Part shown: piece by piece, positions 49,197-58,332 of the stretch
Numbering within the stretch: position 1 is the stretch's first letter
Layout of the letters: every line of letters starts with the position of its first letter
DNA from: DASXIF01 sp036498145
Lineage (GTDB): Bacteria; Actinomycetota; Actinomycetes; Mycobacteriales; Jatrophihabitantaceae
Assembly: GCA_963708625.1 (NCBI GenBank)
Contig: CAVPSV010000001.1
Span: 1 to 64,000, forward strand
Direction: 5' to 3'
DNA length: 64,000 nt
The notes under the pieces: model-generated
Database searches by the model: none
The model's input: only the letters and a program-made list of their open reading frames with translations
What the model was told of the DNA's origin: nothing
Made by a program: the position numbers and the translations under genes

Positions 49197-50744
49197 ATGA
49201 CTGATTACGGCCCCGAGCCGCCCGCCGATTACGGCCCCGAGCCGCCCGCCGGCAGGCCCAGCACGGCACGTCCCGGCGCCTCCGCCGCCCGTCGGCGGCG
49301 CGCGCTGGTGGCCTCTCGGGCGGTGATCGCCGGCGTGTCGCTGGCTGTCATCGTCGCCAGCGGCGTCGCCTGGGCCCAGTACAAGAACTTCACCAACAGC
49401 ATCCCGCACGGCGCCGCCGGTGCCGGCGCTCGCGGCGGGGCAGACGGACATCGACGGCCACGACCAGAACATCCTGCTGACCGGCAACGACAGCCGGGCC
49501 GGTGCCACACCGGCCGAGTTGAAGGCGCTGGCGACGGGCAGCGACGGCGGCAGCGTCAACACCGACACGATGATGGTGCTGCACGTGCCGGCGAACGGCT
49601 CGCGCGCAACGATCGTGTCGTTCCCGCGCGACTCCTGGGTGGCCATCCCCGGCCACGGCGAGGGCAAGATCAACTCGGCGTACTCGTTCGGCTACAACGA
49701 CGCCAAGTCCCACGGCGCCGAACGAGGTGGCGGCCGAGAGCGCCGGGCTGATCCTGATCGATCAAGACGATCGAGCGCTGACCGGCCTGCACATCGACCA
49801 CTACGTGCAGGTGAACCTGCTCGGCTTCTACCGGATCAGCAACGCCATCGGCGGCGTCACCGTCTGCCTCAACGCGGCACAGAACCCGAACACCGACTCC
49901 GACCGTACGGCAGCGGCTACTCGGGCATCAACCTGCCCAAGGGCGTCTCGGTGATCAAGGGGACGCAGGCGCTGGCGTTCGTCCGGCAGCGGCACGGGCT
50001 GCCCAACGGCGACCTGGACCGGATCAAGCGCCAGCAGTACTTCCTGGCCGCTGCCTTCCACAAGGTGGAGACCGCCGGCGTGCTGCTCAATCCGTTCAAG
50101 CTGCACGACCTGCATGCAGTGCCGTCGGCTCGTCGCTGCTGATCGACCCAGGATTGAACGTGCTGTCGCTGGCGCAGCAGTTCGCTCAGATGAGCCAGGG
50201 CAACCTGACCTTCCAGACGATCCCGAACAACGGCCCGCAGCTGATCTACCCGGACGGCATCGAGACGTCGATCGTCGTGGTGAACACCGCGGCCATGCCC
50301 GGCGTTCGTACGCCAGCTCGAGGGCAAGTCCGCCGACCCGGCGCTCGCCGGGGCGAAGGCGGCTGCGCCGGCCTCGGTCACCGTCGACGTGCTCAACGGG
50401 ACCTCGACGGCCGGTCTGGCCAACCGCAACGCCACAACAGCTGCGCACGCTGGGATTCCGGGTGAACACGATCGATTCCACCGACGCCACCGCCGGTCAC
50501 CACGGTCGAGTACCCGAACGGCAGCCAGTCGCAGGCCAAGGCGGTCGCCGCGGCGGTGAAGGGCGCGAAGCTGGTGCTCGACCACCAGCGTTTCGCGAGC
50601 CACCCTCGTGCTCGGGTCCAACGGCGTCCAGGTGAACGGGCTGGTCGTCGCGGCACCGGCTGCGGCGGCCACTGCGCACGCACACAGCGACCGCCCCGGC
50701 GGCGGACTGCCAGCACGGTCCAGGGCCTGGGCTGCATCAACTGA
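49197..50744 (+). CDS. LytR-CpsA-Psr wall-polymer ligase, first copy, frame broken
   Basis: Transfers lipid-linked glycopolymer to peptidoglycan at the outer membrane face. N-terminus MTDYGPEPPADYGPEPPAGR (24-bp tandem duplication), one membrane helix (AVIAGVSLAVIVASGVAWAQ), then, in several frames, LCP motifs: NILLTGNDSRAGATPAELKA, TDTMMVLHVPANGSRATIVS, FPRDSWVAIPGHGEGKINSA, LTGLHIDHYVQVNLLGFYRI, VSVIKGTQALAFVRQRHGLP. The C-terminal LytR_C-like part (ASVTVDVLNGTSTAGLANRN, LRTLGFRVNTI) ends GLGCIN. Nine or more breaks between 49.43 and 50.70 kb. The corresponding mycobacterial gene is probably Rv3267, next to rmlD. Confidence 0.8.
49203..49250 (+). repeat. 24-bp perfect tandem duplication in the first LCP gene
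   Basis: Two identical 24-bp units (49203-49226, 49227-49250) encode DYGPEPPA twice in the cytoplasmic N-terminal tail before the membrane helix. It keeps the frame. Confidence 0.8.
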
Positions 50745-50828
50745 GGCGCCACTGAGACTTATCGCCGTTCCGGGCGCTGCCTGCCTCGCTCAGTCCGTTC
50801 ACACACGGGACGCCGGTAACCTCGTTAG

Positions 50829-52374
50829 ATGCCCTCCGCCCGCGTGACCCGGCGCCGCGCGCGCCACGGCCCGGCGGGGAGCCTGCCGATCTGCCGCCGG
50901 ATCTCGATCCTCGCGGTCGGCACCGCACCGCGAAGCAGAGGTCGCGGCGGCGCGGCACGCGGCGGTCTTACGTCGGGCCGAGTCCTGGCCGCGGTCCTGT
51001 CCGCTGGCCCTGCTGCTGACCTTCGGCACGTACTGGTGGAAGTACCACGCGTTCAGCGCCGGCCTGAACCGGCTGAACATCTTCAGCAGCAGCCACGCCG
51101 CACACGACATCGACGGCAAGGCGCAGAACCTGCTCATCGTCGGCAACGACGACCGGTCCGACCGCGACCGACGCCGAGCTCAAGCAGCTGGGCACCGGCC
51201 GCGACGGCGGCAGCCTGAACACCGACACGATGATGATCGTGCACGTGCCGGCCGACGGGTCGAAGGCGACGCTGATCTCGCTGCCGCGCGACTCCTACGT
51301 CGACATCCCCGGCTTCGGCAGCTCGAAGCTCAACTCCGCCTACGTCGGACGGCTACAACAACACGGCCGGCGACGCGAACGCCAAGCGGGCCGGCGGCGC
51401 AAAGGTTCTGGTCAACACGGTCGCAGAACCTGACCGGCCTGACCATCGACCACTTCGTGCCGGTGGATCTGCTCGGCTTCTACCGCATCAGCAACGCCAT
51501 CGGCGGCGTCACGGTCAACATGTGCGCGGCGGTGAGCGAGCCGGACTCGGGAATCAACCTGCACAAGGGCGTCAACGTCATCAAGGGCACGCAGGCACTC
51601 GCGTTCGTGCGCCAGCGCTACAACTTCCCCAACGGCCTGGGCGACCTGGACCGCGTCGAGCGGCAGCGGTACTTCCTCACCGCGGCATTCCGCAAGCTCA
51701 CCTCCGGCGGCGTGCTGCTGAACCCGATCAAGTTGCAGAACCTGCTCACCGCGATCCAGTCGTCGCTGTACATGGACTCCAAGCTGGACCCGCTGGCGCT
51801 GGCCCGGCAGATGGAGAACCTGTCCGCGGACAACATCGTCGGCCAGACGATTCCGACGGACGGCTTCGGCACCGAGTCGGTGGGTAGCGTGCTGGTGGTC
51901 AATCCCGCGCAGGTCCGGTCGTTCGTGAACAACCTGATCGGCGTCCAGGACAGCAAGCTGACCGCGGCCAAGAAGGTGGCGCCGTCGAGTTTCGTCCTCG
52001 ACGTGCTGAACGCCGGTTCGGGCATCAACGGCTTCGCGGCGCAGAACGCGCAGACGCTGCGCGCGCAAGGATTCCAGGTGTCCCAGGTCGGTGACAGCCC
52101 GTCGCCCAGCGCGTCGACCGTGATCGAGTACGCCAACGGGATGCAGTCGCAGGCCAAGACCCTTGCCGCCTACGTGCCCGGCGCCTCGTTGCAAGAGGTG
52201 TCGTCCATCGCGCATGTCACGCTGTTGCTCGGCAACGACGCGCTGACCGTCAAGGTGCCGCAGGCAGCGTCGTCGTCCACACCCGGCGCCACCTCGTCCT
52301 CGTCCTCGTCGAAGCCGGCGCCGACCAGCACCACGGCCAAGCCCAAGCCGATCGACGCAGGCTGCATCAACTGA
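50829..52374 (+). CDS. LytR-CpsA-Psr wall-polymer ligase, second copy, N-terminal part frame broken
   Basis: Paralogue of the previous gene. From ATG 50829 the basic N-terminus and membrane helix are broken over several frames (NLLIVGNDDRS, MMIVHVPADGSKATLISLPR, DSYVDIPGFGSSKLNSAYVG). The last 306 residues are intact: VDLLGFYRISNAIGGVTVNM, INLHKGVNVIKGTQALAFVR, DLDRVERQRYFLTAAFRKL, then a LytR_C-like domain and a Ser/Thr/Pro/Lys tail ending DAGCIN, as in the first copy (GLGCIN). Corrected length about 515. A paired ligase could attach two different polymers, for example the rhamnan-linked and the exported glycan. It is followed eight bases later by hairpin B1. Confidence 0.8.
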
Positions 52375-52381
52375 CCGCCGC

Positions 52382-52439
52382 CACCGTTTTGGGGAAGTTC
52401 GTAGCCGCTATAGGGCCACAAGGTTCCCCAAACTGGGTG
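52382..52439. repeat. Family B 3'-end hairpin, copy 1
   Basis: Imperfect inverted repeat, CACCG-TTTTGGGGAA and TTCCCCAAAC-TGGGTG, with GCCGCTATAGGGCCACAA (52404-52421) in the middle. The reverse complement of this core matches 17 of 18 bases of the copy at 61422-61439. Located eight bases after the second LCP stop and before the TIGR03089 gene. Confidence 0.65.
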
Positions 52440-52456
52440 TGGGCGACGATGAGGGC

Positions 52457-53179
52457 ATGACCCGCGCCGACACTCCCGAGCAGCTGTTCGCCGACGCCCT
52501 GGCCCGGAATCCGTCCCGGCCGTTCGTCACCTACTACGACGACAGCACCGGCGAGCGATCGGAACTGTCGCTGAAGTCGCTGGCCAACTGGGTCGCGAAG
52601 ACCTACCACCTGCTCGTCGACCAACTCGGCCTGGATGTCGGCGCGGCTGCCTACGTCGAGCTGCCCGCACATTGGATCTCCACCGCGCCGATCCTCGGCG
52701 CCTTCGCCGCGGGCCTGCGGTTCGACACCGACCCGGGCGCGGCCGACGTGGCATTCGTGACCGCCGAGACGGCCGCTCGGGCCACCGGCGTGCCGGACGT
52801 GTTCGCAATCTCGACCAGCACCGCGGCGATCGGCTTCCGCGACGCACCGCCGGCCGGCACCGAGGACTTCGTGGCCGCGGTCCGCCCGCAACCCGACGCC
52901 TGGGCCGGGGTGCGGTTGCGCGGCGGCGCGGACACGCCAGCCTTCGCCGGTCGCACCCGGGCCGAACTGGTCGCACACGCCACCGAACGGGCCGCCGCAC
53001 TGGGGCTGACACCCGGCGCGCGCGTGCTGGTCACCAGTTCGTGGCACGACCCTGCGGATTGGATCGACACCCTGCTCGCACCGCTCGCGGTGGACGGCTC
53101 GGTCGTCTACGTCCACGATGGCGATGCCGCGGCACTCGATCGGCGCGCGGACTCCGAGCGCGTGACATACCGACTGTGA
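52457..53179 (+). CDS. TIGR03089-family protein
   Basis: 240 residues matching the TIGR03089 conserved family of actinobacteria, an AMP-binding-like truncated fold. Landmarks are FVTYYDDSTGERSELSLKSL, LANWVAKTYHLLVDQLGLD, AYVELPAHWISTAPILGAF, and RVLVTSSWHDPADWIDTLLA. Function is unknown; in M. tuberculosis (Rv3268) it follows the LCP gene Rv3267 as here, which supports a wall-related role. ATG 52457 is the likely start; upstream readings include an ATG-less GTG at 52439. It converges with the GT-C gene. Frame intact. Confidence 0.82.
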   Translation: MTRADTPEQLFADALARNPSRPFVTYYDDSTGERSELSLKSLANWVAKTYHLLVDQLGLDVGAAAYVELPAHWISTAPILGAFAAGLRFDTDPGAADVAFVTAETAARATGVPDVFAISTSTAAIGFRDAPPAGTEDFVAAVRPQPDAWAGVRLRGGADTPAFAGRTRAELVAHATERAAALGLTPGARVLVTSSWHDPADWIDTLLAPLAVDGSVVYVHDGDAAALDRRADSERVTYRL

Positions 53180-53207
53180 CCGGCGGTGCCCTAGCGCGCC
53201 ACGCCGC

Positions 53208-55331
53208 CTAGGACCCAGAGCCGACCGACGGCACCAGGTGCGGCGTCCCGGTCGCGTCCACCGAGGCCAGGAACATCGAGTAGACCTCGTGCGTGTTCGA
53301 ACTGTCGGGCGCAGCGTCGATCTGGGTGGGCCAGCGCTGCACGACCACCCGCTGATACGCCACCGGCGGCAGTCCCGTCGAACTCCTCACCTGCGCCAAC
53401 CGCTGCGGCGTGGTGAGCTGGCTGAGCACGAACAGATGCCGGCCATGGGCGAGCACTGCCGTGTTCACGGCGCGGATCTGATCGGGCGTTGCATCGATCA
53501 GGCCGATCGTCGGCACATTGCAGAAGCTGCGCACCGACTGTCCGTAGCCGAACACGACGTCATCGTCGAGCATCAGCACGGCGCCGTCGGAGCCGATCCC
53601 GGCGCACAGCGCGTGTAGCTGGGTGAGCTGCGGATACTCCTCGCGTACGTGTCGCATCGGGTGGGTGGTGACGGCGGTGAATACCAGCCCGAACACCACG
53701 GCAGCGGCCACCAACGGGCGGACCACCAGCCGCCGGCGCCGCACGCGCCACAGCTCGCGCAAACCGAACGCGGCGGCGAGCACGACCAGCGGCAGCACCA
53801 CCGGTACGTAGCGCCGCATCGCCCACGGCTGGTCCGGCGCGATCTCGCTGTTCCAGAGGTACAGCGACGACATGCTGAGCCCCAGCGCGAGCACACCGGC
53901 CACGTCGTAGCGGCGCTCGCGCAGCAACCGAACCAGCATCCACGCGTAGCCGAGCACTGCCGCGACGACGGTGGGCCAGCCGACGTAGAGGGCGAGCCAG
54001 TGCACCGTCTGCTCGTGATACGTGCGCGTCCCGTCCACCGCGACACCGGACGTGCGCTGCATGTTCTCGAGGTTCAGATTTCTCGGACCGTAGGTCGTTT
54101 GCCACAGCGGCCGCAGCGCCAGCGCGAGGAACACCACGCACAGCACGAGGACGAGCCCGCGGGCCAACGCCACCCGCACGGACAGGCGGGTCAGCCACGC
54201 GCGAACCGCCGGCCGCCACGAGAGCCACGCCAGCGGCGGGGCAACGATGACCGCCGCGAGCAGACCGATGAGCGAGGTGATGATCGTGCCGTGCAGCGAG
54301 CCGTAGTACTGCCGCGAGAGCCGCACCAGATCCAGCCATCCGAGCAGCGCGGTCAGTCCGGCGCCGGCGAGCAGCGCGCCGGCGCGGGCCAGTGCTGCCG
54401 TCCGACGGCTGGGCGGCGCGACCGCGACGAAGACCAGGGCCGCGGCGACGAACCCGGCTAGTGCCGGGTAGCTGTCGATCCGGACCATCGCCGCGCTGCC
54501 CGCGGCCAGCCCGGCCAGTGCGAAGTCGCGGACCAGCCAGGTTCGGTTTGCCCGGTGCAGCAAGCTGAGCGCGCCGAGCAGGAACAGCATCGTCAACGGC
54601 TCGGTGTAGGTGTCCCGGCTGACGTAGATGAACGGCATGCTGATGCCGAACGCGATCATCGCCAGCAGTGCGACCGGCCCGTTCACCAGCCGCCGGCCCA
54701 GCCCGAACAACACGACCAGCGCGAGCGCGCCGATCACCACGTTGGTCTTGAAGATCGCACCGGACCCGAAGATGGCGCCGGTGAACCCGAGCACCGCGGG
54801 CAACAGGTGGTTGCCCTGCGCGTTGAGGGTGCCCGCGCCCACCGCCGCGAACGAACCGCTGGCCACCTCGCCGTGGGCCGGTGTACCGAAGACGTCGGGA
54901 TAGGTGTGGATCACCGCGGAGGCGTGGTTGACCAGCCAGCGTCCGGTGATCGTGTAGGTCGCCGGGTCGCGCGTCGTGTAGACGTCCTGGGCGGTGTAGT
55001 TCAGGTTGTAGGCGAGCCAACCGGCGGCGAACACGACGGCACCGGCCGAAGTCAGCACCGCACCGCGCGGCACCTGGCCGGCTGGTGCGCGAACCAGCCA
55101 TACCGCCGCCACTGCGCCGGCCAGGCCGAGCGGCAGCGTCAACCCCAGCCGGAACTGCGAGAGCAACAGCAACACCATCAGCGGCACACACAACCCCAGC
55201 GCCGCGGCCGTGATCGAGTCGGGCAACCCGATCAGGATGCGGGCGGCGACAGAGCTGCCACGCGGATCGGGCGAGGCCGCGGCTGCCGCGGGGGACGGTC
55301 CAACCGTGTGGACCGATTCCACGCGTGGCAT
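53208..55331 (-). CDS. GT-C family integral membrane glycosyltransferase, second copy
   Basis: 707 residues from ATG 55331, which has GGAGG six bases upstream; an ATG at 55346 is inferior. About a dozen hydrophobic helices; first loop TTRDPATYTITGRWLVNHAS carries the RDP pattern of polyprenyl-phosphate-sugar GT-C enzymes, and a soluble C-terminal part (VLMLDDDVVFGYGQSVRSFC to VYSMFLASVDATGTPHL) follows the last helix. It is related in layout to the copy at 37.9 kb, and the two may add different sugars to the same glycan. Stop is Gly-Ser-Gly-Ser-stop but no hairpin copy was found there. Frame intact. Confidence 0.78.
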   Translation of the reverse strand: MPRVESVHTVGPSPAAAAASPDPRGSSVAARILIGLPDSITAAALGLCVPLMVLLLLSQFRLGLTLPLGLAGAVAAVWLVRAPAGQVPRGAVLTSAGAVVFAAGWLAYNLNYTAQDVYTTRDPATYTITGRWLVNHASAVIHTYPDVFGTPAHGEVASGSFAAVGAGTLNAQGNHLLPAVLGFTGAIFGSGAIFKTNVVIGALALVVLFGLGRRLVNGPVALLAMIAFGISMPFIYVSRDTYTEPLTMLFLLGALSLLHRANRTWLVRDFALAGLAAGSAAMVRIDSYPALAGFVAAALVFVAVAPPSRRTAALARAGALLAGAGLTALLGWLDLVRLSRQYYGSLHGTIITSLIGLLAAVIVAPPLAWLSWRPAVRAWLTRLSVRVALARGLVLVLCVVFLALALRPLWQTTYGPRNLNLENMQRTSGVAVDGTRTYHEQTVHWLALYVGWPTVVAAVLGYAWMLVRLLRERRYDVAGVLALGLSMSSLYLWNSEIAPDQPWAMRRYVPVVLPLVVLAAAFGLRELWRVRRRRLVVRPLVAAAVVFGLVFTAVTTHPMRHVREEYPQLTQLHALCAGIGSDGAVLMLDDDVVFGYGQSVRSFCNVPTIGLIDATPDQIRAVNTAVLAHGRHLFVLSQLTTPQRLAQVRSSTGLPPVAYQRVVVQRWPTQIDAAPDSSNTHEVYSMFLASVDATGTPHLVPSVGSGS

Positions 55332-55501
55332 CAACGCCTCCTGCATCCGAGGACGTCGCTCACGGCGAAGCACGCCGTCGACCCCGGCCCACCGGATGCG
55401 CGACGCACCGTGCCTCCCATGGCCCGAGCCGCCCGTCCCCCGTGCCACCCGAGCCGCCACCCCGAGCCGCCCGAGCGCGGGAACGACGCCTAACCATACG
55501 A

Positions 55502-55519
55502 ACCTGACCTAGGTAAGGT
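55502..55519. promoter_or_regulatory. Imperfect 18-bp palindrome upstream of the CoA-transferase genes
   Basis: ACCTGACCTAGGTAAGGT at 55502-55519 is symmetric at 16 of 18 positions with a perfect ACCTAGGT centre. It lies about 65 bases before scoA and 170 bases before the divergent GT-C start, a good operator position. It is not a DtxR-type box, because the half sites are in the opposite order. Confidence 0.4.
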
Positions 55520-55582
55520 CCCAGGGGGCTGCGGAGGACCGCCGTTCGACGCGACGGTCTACGCAGTGCGAAGTGGAGCGTG

Positions 55583-56350
55583 ATGGACAAGACCTTCGAC
55601 TCGGTGACGGCCGCTTTGCACGACGTCACCGACGGCGTATCGATCGCATTCGGCGGGTTCGGGCTCAGCGGTGTGCCGCACGACCTGATCCAGGGCCTGC
55701 TCGATCTCGGTGTCAGCGGGCTGCGCACCGTCTCCAACAACTGCGGCATCGACGGTGCCGGGCTGGGCCTGCTCCTCGCCGCCGGCCGGATCAGCCGAGC
55801 CACCGGCAGCTACGTCGGGGAGAACCGCGAGTTCGCGCGGCAGTACCTGCACGGCGAGGTGGAGTTGGAGCTGTGCCCGCAGGGCACGCTGGCCGAGCGA
55901 CTACGGGCCGGTGGCGCCGGTATCCCCGCGTTCTACACACCGGCCGGCGTGGGCACGCTGGTAGAGGATGGCGGGCTGCCGTGGCGATTCGCCGCCGACG
56001 GCTCGGTGGCGGTGGCGTCGCCGCCCAAGGAGGTGCGCCGCTTCGGCGAGCAGGACTACCTGCTGGAGGAGGCGATCGTGTGCGACTTCGCGATGGTGCA
56101 CGCCCGGCGCGGCGACCGGCACGGCAATCTCGAGTACTACGAGTCGGCGCGCAACTTCAATCCGCTGTGCGCCGCGGCCGGCCGGGTGACGATTGCCGAG
56201 GTCGAGGAACTCGTCGAACCCGGCGAACTCGACCCGAGCCGGGTGGATACCCCCGGCGTATTCGTGCAGCGCGTCGTTGCCGTGGGCGCGGACGGAAAGC
56301 TCATCGAGAAGCACACCACGCGCCCGCGCGGCCCGGAGTCGGCGGCATGA
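55583..56350 (+). CDS. scoA: 3-oxoacid CoA-transferase subunit A
   Basis: 255 residues of the CoA-transferase I family, alpha subunit. Landmarks: VTDGVSIAFGGFGLSGVPHD (glycine loop), LRTVSNNCGIDGAGLGLLLA, SYVGENREFARQYLHGEVEL, GGAGIPAFYTPAGVGT and HARRGDRHGNLEYY. Together with subunit B it moves CoA from succinyl-CoA to acetoacetate. ATG 55583 has GGAG four bases upstream; the adjacent GTG 55580 is too close. The two genes overlap by ATGA, so expression is coupled. An 18-bp palindrome lies upstream. Frame intact. Confidence 0.92.
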   Translation: MDKTFDSVTAALHDVTDGVSIAFGGFGLSGVPHDLIQGLLDLGVSGLRTVSNNCGIDGAGLGLLLAAGRISRATGSYVGENREFARQYLHGEVELELCPQGTLAERLRAGGAGIPAFYTPAGVGTLVEDGGLPWRFAADGSVAVASPPKEVRRFGEQDYLLEEAIVCDFAMVHARRGDRHGNLEYYESARNFNPLCAAAGRVTIAEVEELVEPGELDPSRVDTPGVFVQRVVAVGADGKLIEKHTTRPRGPESAA

Positions 56351-57015
56351 CCCTTACCCGCACCCAGCTCGCTGCTCGCGTCGCCGCGGAACTACGTGAC
56401 GGCATGTACGTCAACCTGGGCATCGGACTGCCGACGCTGGTGCCCAATTACGTCGCACCGGGTGTGCACGTCGTGCTGCAGTCCGAGAACGGGATTCTCG
56501 GCGTCGGACCGTACCCGTACGAGGGGGACGAGGATCCCGATCTGATCAACGCGAGCAAGGAGACGGTGACGGTCCTGCCCGGTGCCGCCTTCTTCGACTC
56601 CGCCACGTCGTTCGGCATGATCCGGGGCGGCCATATCGACGTCGCGGTACTCGGCGCGATGCAGGTCTCGATCAACGGCGATCTCGCCAACTGGACCATT
56701 CCCGGCAAGATGATCAAGGGGATGGGCGGCGCCATGGATCTCGTGCACGGCGCCAAGCGTGTGATCGTGATGATGGAACACCGCGCCAAGGACGGCGCAC
56801 CGAAGATCGTCGATCGGTGCACGCTGCCGCTGACCGGCAAGTCGTGCGTGCAGCAGATCATCACCGATCTCGCGGTGTTGGCCGTCACCGGATCAGGTTT
56901 GGTATTGCACGAGATCGCGCCCGGCGTGACGGTCGCAGACGTCCGTTCGGCGACTGAAGCACCGCTGATCGAGGCGCACGACCTGCGCGAGATGGACGTC
57001 GCCGCCGGCGCCTGA
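56347..57015 (+). CDS. scoB: 3-oxoacid CoA-transferase subunit B
   Basis: 222 residues, beta subunit. MYVNLGIGLPTLVPNYVAPG, the catalytic-Glu region VVLQSENGILGVGPYP (E47), TSFGMIRGGHIDVAVLGAM and VVTGSGLVLHEIAPG-like C-terminal residues define the family. The glutamate forms the covalent CoA thioester intermediate. It completes the heterodimer with the upstream subunit. The stop at 57015 leaves eight bases to the convergent sheath-like gene. Frame intact. Confidence 0.93.
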   Translation: MTLTRTQLAARVAAELRDGMYVNLGIGLPTLVPNYVAPGVHVVLQSENGILGVGPYPYEGDEDPDLINASKETVTVLPGAAFFDSATSFGMIRGGHIDVAVLGAMQVSINGDLANWTIPGKMIKGMGGAMDLVHGAKRVIVMMEHRAKDGAPKIVDRCTLPLTGKSCVQQIITDLAVLAVTGSGLVLHEIAPGVTVADVRSATEAPLIEAHDLREMDVAAGA

Positions 57016-57023
57016 TCGCAGCC

Positions 57024-58253
57024 TCAGCCGGTGCGGACGCGCGCATCGCCGTTGCGGGCTTCGGCGCGGATGGACGCGGGCCGCGGGCCGGCCGTCCCCA
57101 GCGTCACCTCGCACCGGAGCACCTCGCCGTCGGCCTCGACGCGCACCGAGTAGGCGCGCTCAACCGTGTCGCCGCCGAGCCCGCCCGCGGCCCACAGGTC
57201 GAACAGCTCGCGGCGCAGCGTCCGCACCGCCTGCTCGCACGCATGTGGGTCGGTGGTCACGTCGCAGGTGGCGCTGACTCGCCCGAGCACCGCACGGACC
57301 GCCGCGGCGACCAGATTCACCAGCCGCTGCGCGCCGAGGTCGCGCTCTGCCGGATCAGCCGCAAGCGTGCTGCCGCCCCACATCCGCACCCCCCGGCCGA
57401 CGAATGGGCGGACGCAGTTCAGACCGGCCGGGTCGAGCGCGTCGTGCTCGAGCCGGGTGACGCAACGTGCCACGGCGCCGACGCCGCGGACCATGGCATT
57501 CGTGGCCGGGCCGGGGAATCCGCGTTCGACGTCGCAGCGCGCCCACACGCCGGCTACGTGCCCGCACGGCGGCACTACCCGGAACTGCTCCGGCGTCGCC
57601 CCCGGCACCCCGAGCCACGGGTAGTAGACGGCCGCGAAACGCGAGTCGAATCCGCTCTCACGCCGCCAGCTGAGCGCTTGCTCGGGTGACATCGCGGGCG
57701 GCGCGTCGAGCAACGCGATCCGGTCTCCGGCGCGTTCGCACCAGGCGATCATTTCCCGCTGCGCGGCCCGCGCGCGAGCCACCGTGCGCTCATCCGGCGG
57801 CACGCTGTCATCGCAGTGGCCACGCCACAGGTCGGGGGCGCAGACCACGGTCACGTCGGCCAGCTCGGCCACTCGTCGCATGGCGTCGCCGATCTCCGCC
57901 GGAGTTGCCGGTGCGGCGATTGCGCGGACGGGGACCACGTAGGCGCAACTACCGCCGTTGCCGAAGAAACCCCGGATGGCGTCGGCCAACACGGCGCCCG
58001 AATCCGGACCATGCGCCGCGCCGGCGCCCGACGCCTGCTCACCTTGCTCGATGGGCGCGATGGGCTCGATGGGCTCGACGGACTCGATGACCTCGAGGAA
58101 TTCGGCGACATCGCGCACCCGCACCGGGTCGTCGGACGTCGCCAGGCCGCCGACCGACAGCAGGGCGAGGAACGCCGGCACCACCGTGGGCCGCGGAGCC
58201 CGCAGCCATGGACGATCGGCGTACGCCTCGCGCGACAGGGTCAGGCCGAACAC
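57024..58253 (-). CDS. Orphan contractile tail-sheath-like protein
   Basis: About 409 residues (GTG 58253 assumed; the exact start is uncertain and no ribosome-binding site is obvious). The C-terminal two thirds matches tail-sheath proteins of contractile injection systems: FFGNGGSCAYVVPVRAI, GDRIALLDAPP, YYPWLGVPGATPEQF, VPPCGHVAGVWARCDVERG, LNCVRPFVGRGVRMWGGST, and a terminal AAGGLGGDTVERAYSVRVEA. The N-terminal part is shorter than the usual 480+ residues and carries a PIEPIAPIEQ repeat. No tube, baseplate, spike or AAA ATPase gene lies in the window; neighbours are metabolic. It may be a solitary remnant or part of a system whose other genes are elsewhere. Frame intact. Confidence 0.7.
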   Translation of the reverse strand: MFGLTLSREAYADRPWLRAPRPTVVPAFLALLSVGGLATSDDPVRVRDVAEFLEVIESVEPIEPIAPIEQGEQASGAGAAHGPDSGAVLADAIRGFFGNGGSCAYVVPVRAIAAPATPAEIGDAMRRVAELADVTVVCAPDLWRGHCDDSVPPDERTVARARAAQREMIAWCERAGDRIALLDAPPAMSPEQALSWRRESGFDSRFAAVYYPWLGVPGATPEQFRVVPPCGHVAGVWARCDVERGFPGPATNAMVRGVGAVARCVTRLEHDALDPAGLNCVRPFVGRGVRMWGGSTLAADPAERDLGAQRLVNLVAAAVRAVLGRVSATCDVTTDPHACEQAVRTLRRELFDLWAAGGLGGDTVERAYSVRVEADGEVLRCEVTLGTAGPRPASIRAEARNGDARVRTG

Positions 58254-58332
58254 ATCGACAAGGAGTCCGACCGGGCCGTGACTGATACCGCACCGGCACG
58301 TCGGCGTCCGCGCCACGGATATCCTTCGAACC

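Noticed and set aside
55502..55519. DtxR/IdeR iron box upstream of scoA
   Set aside because: Half sites are ACCT...AGGT, the reverse of the AGGT...ACCT order of the iron box.
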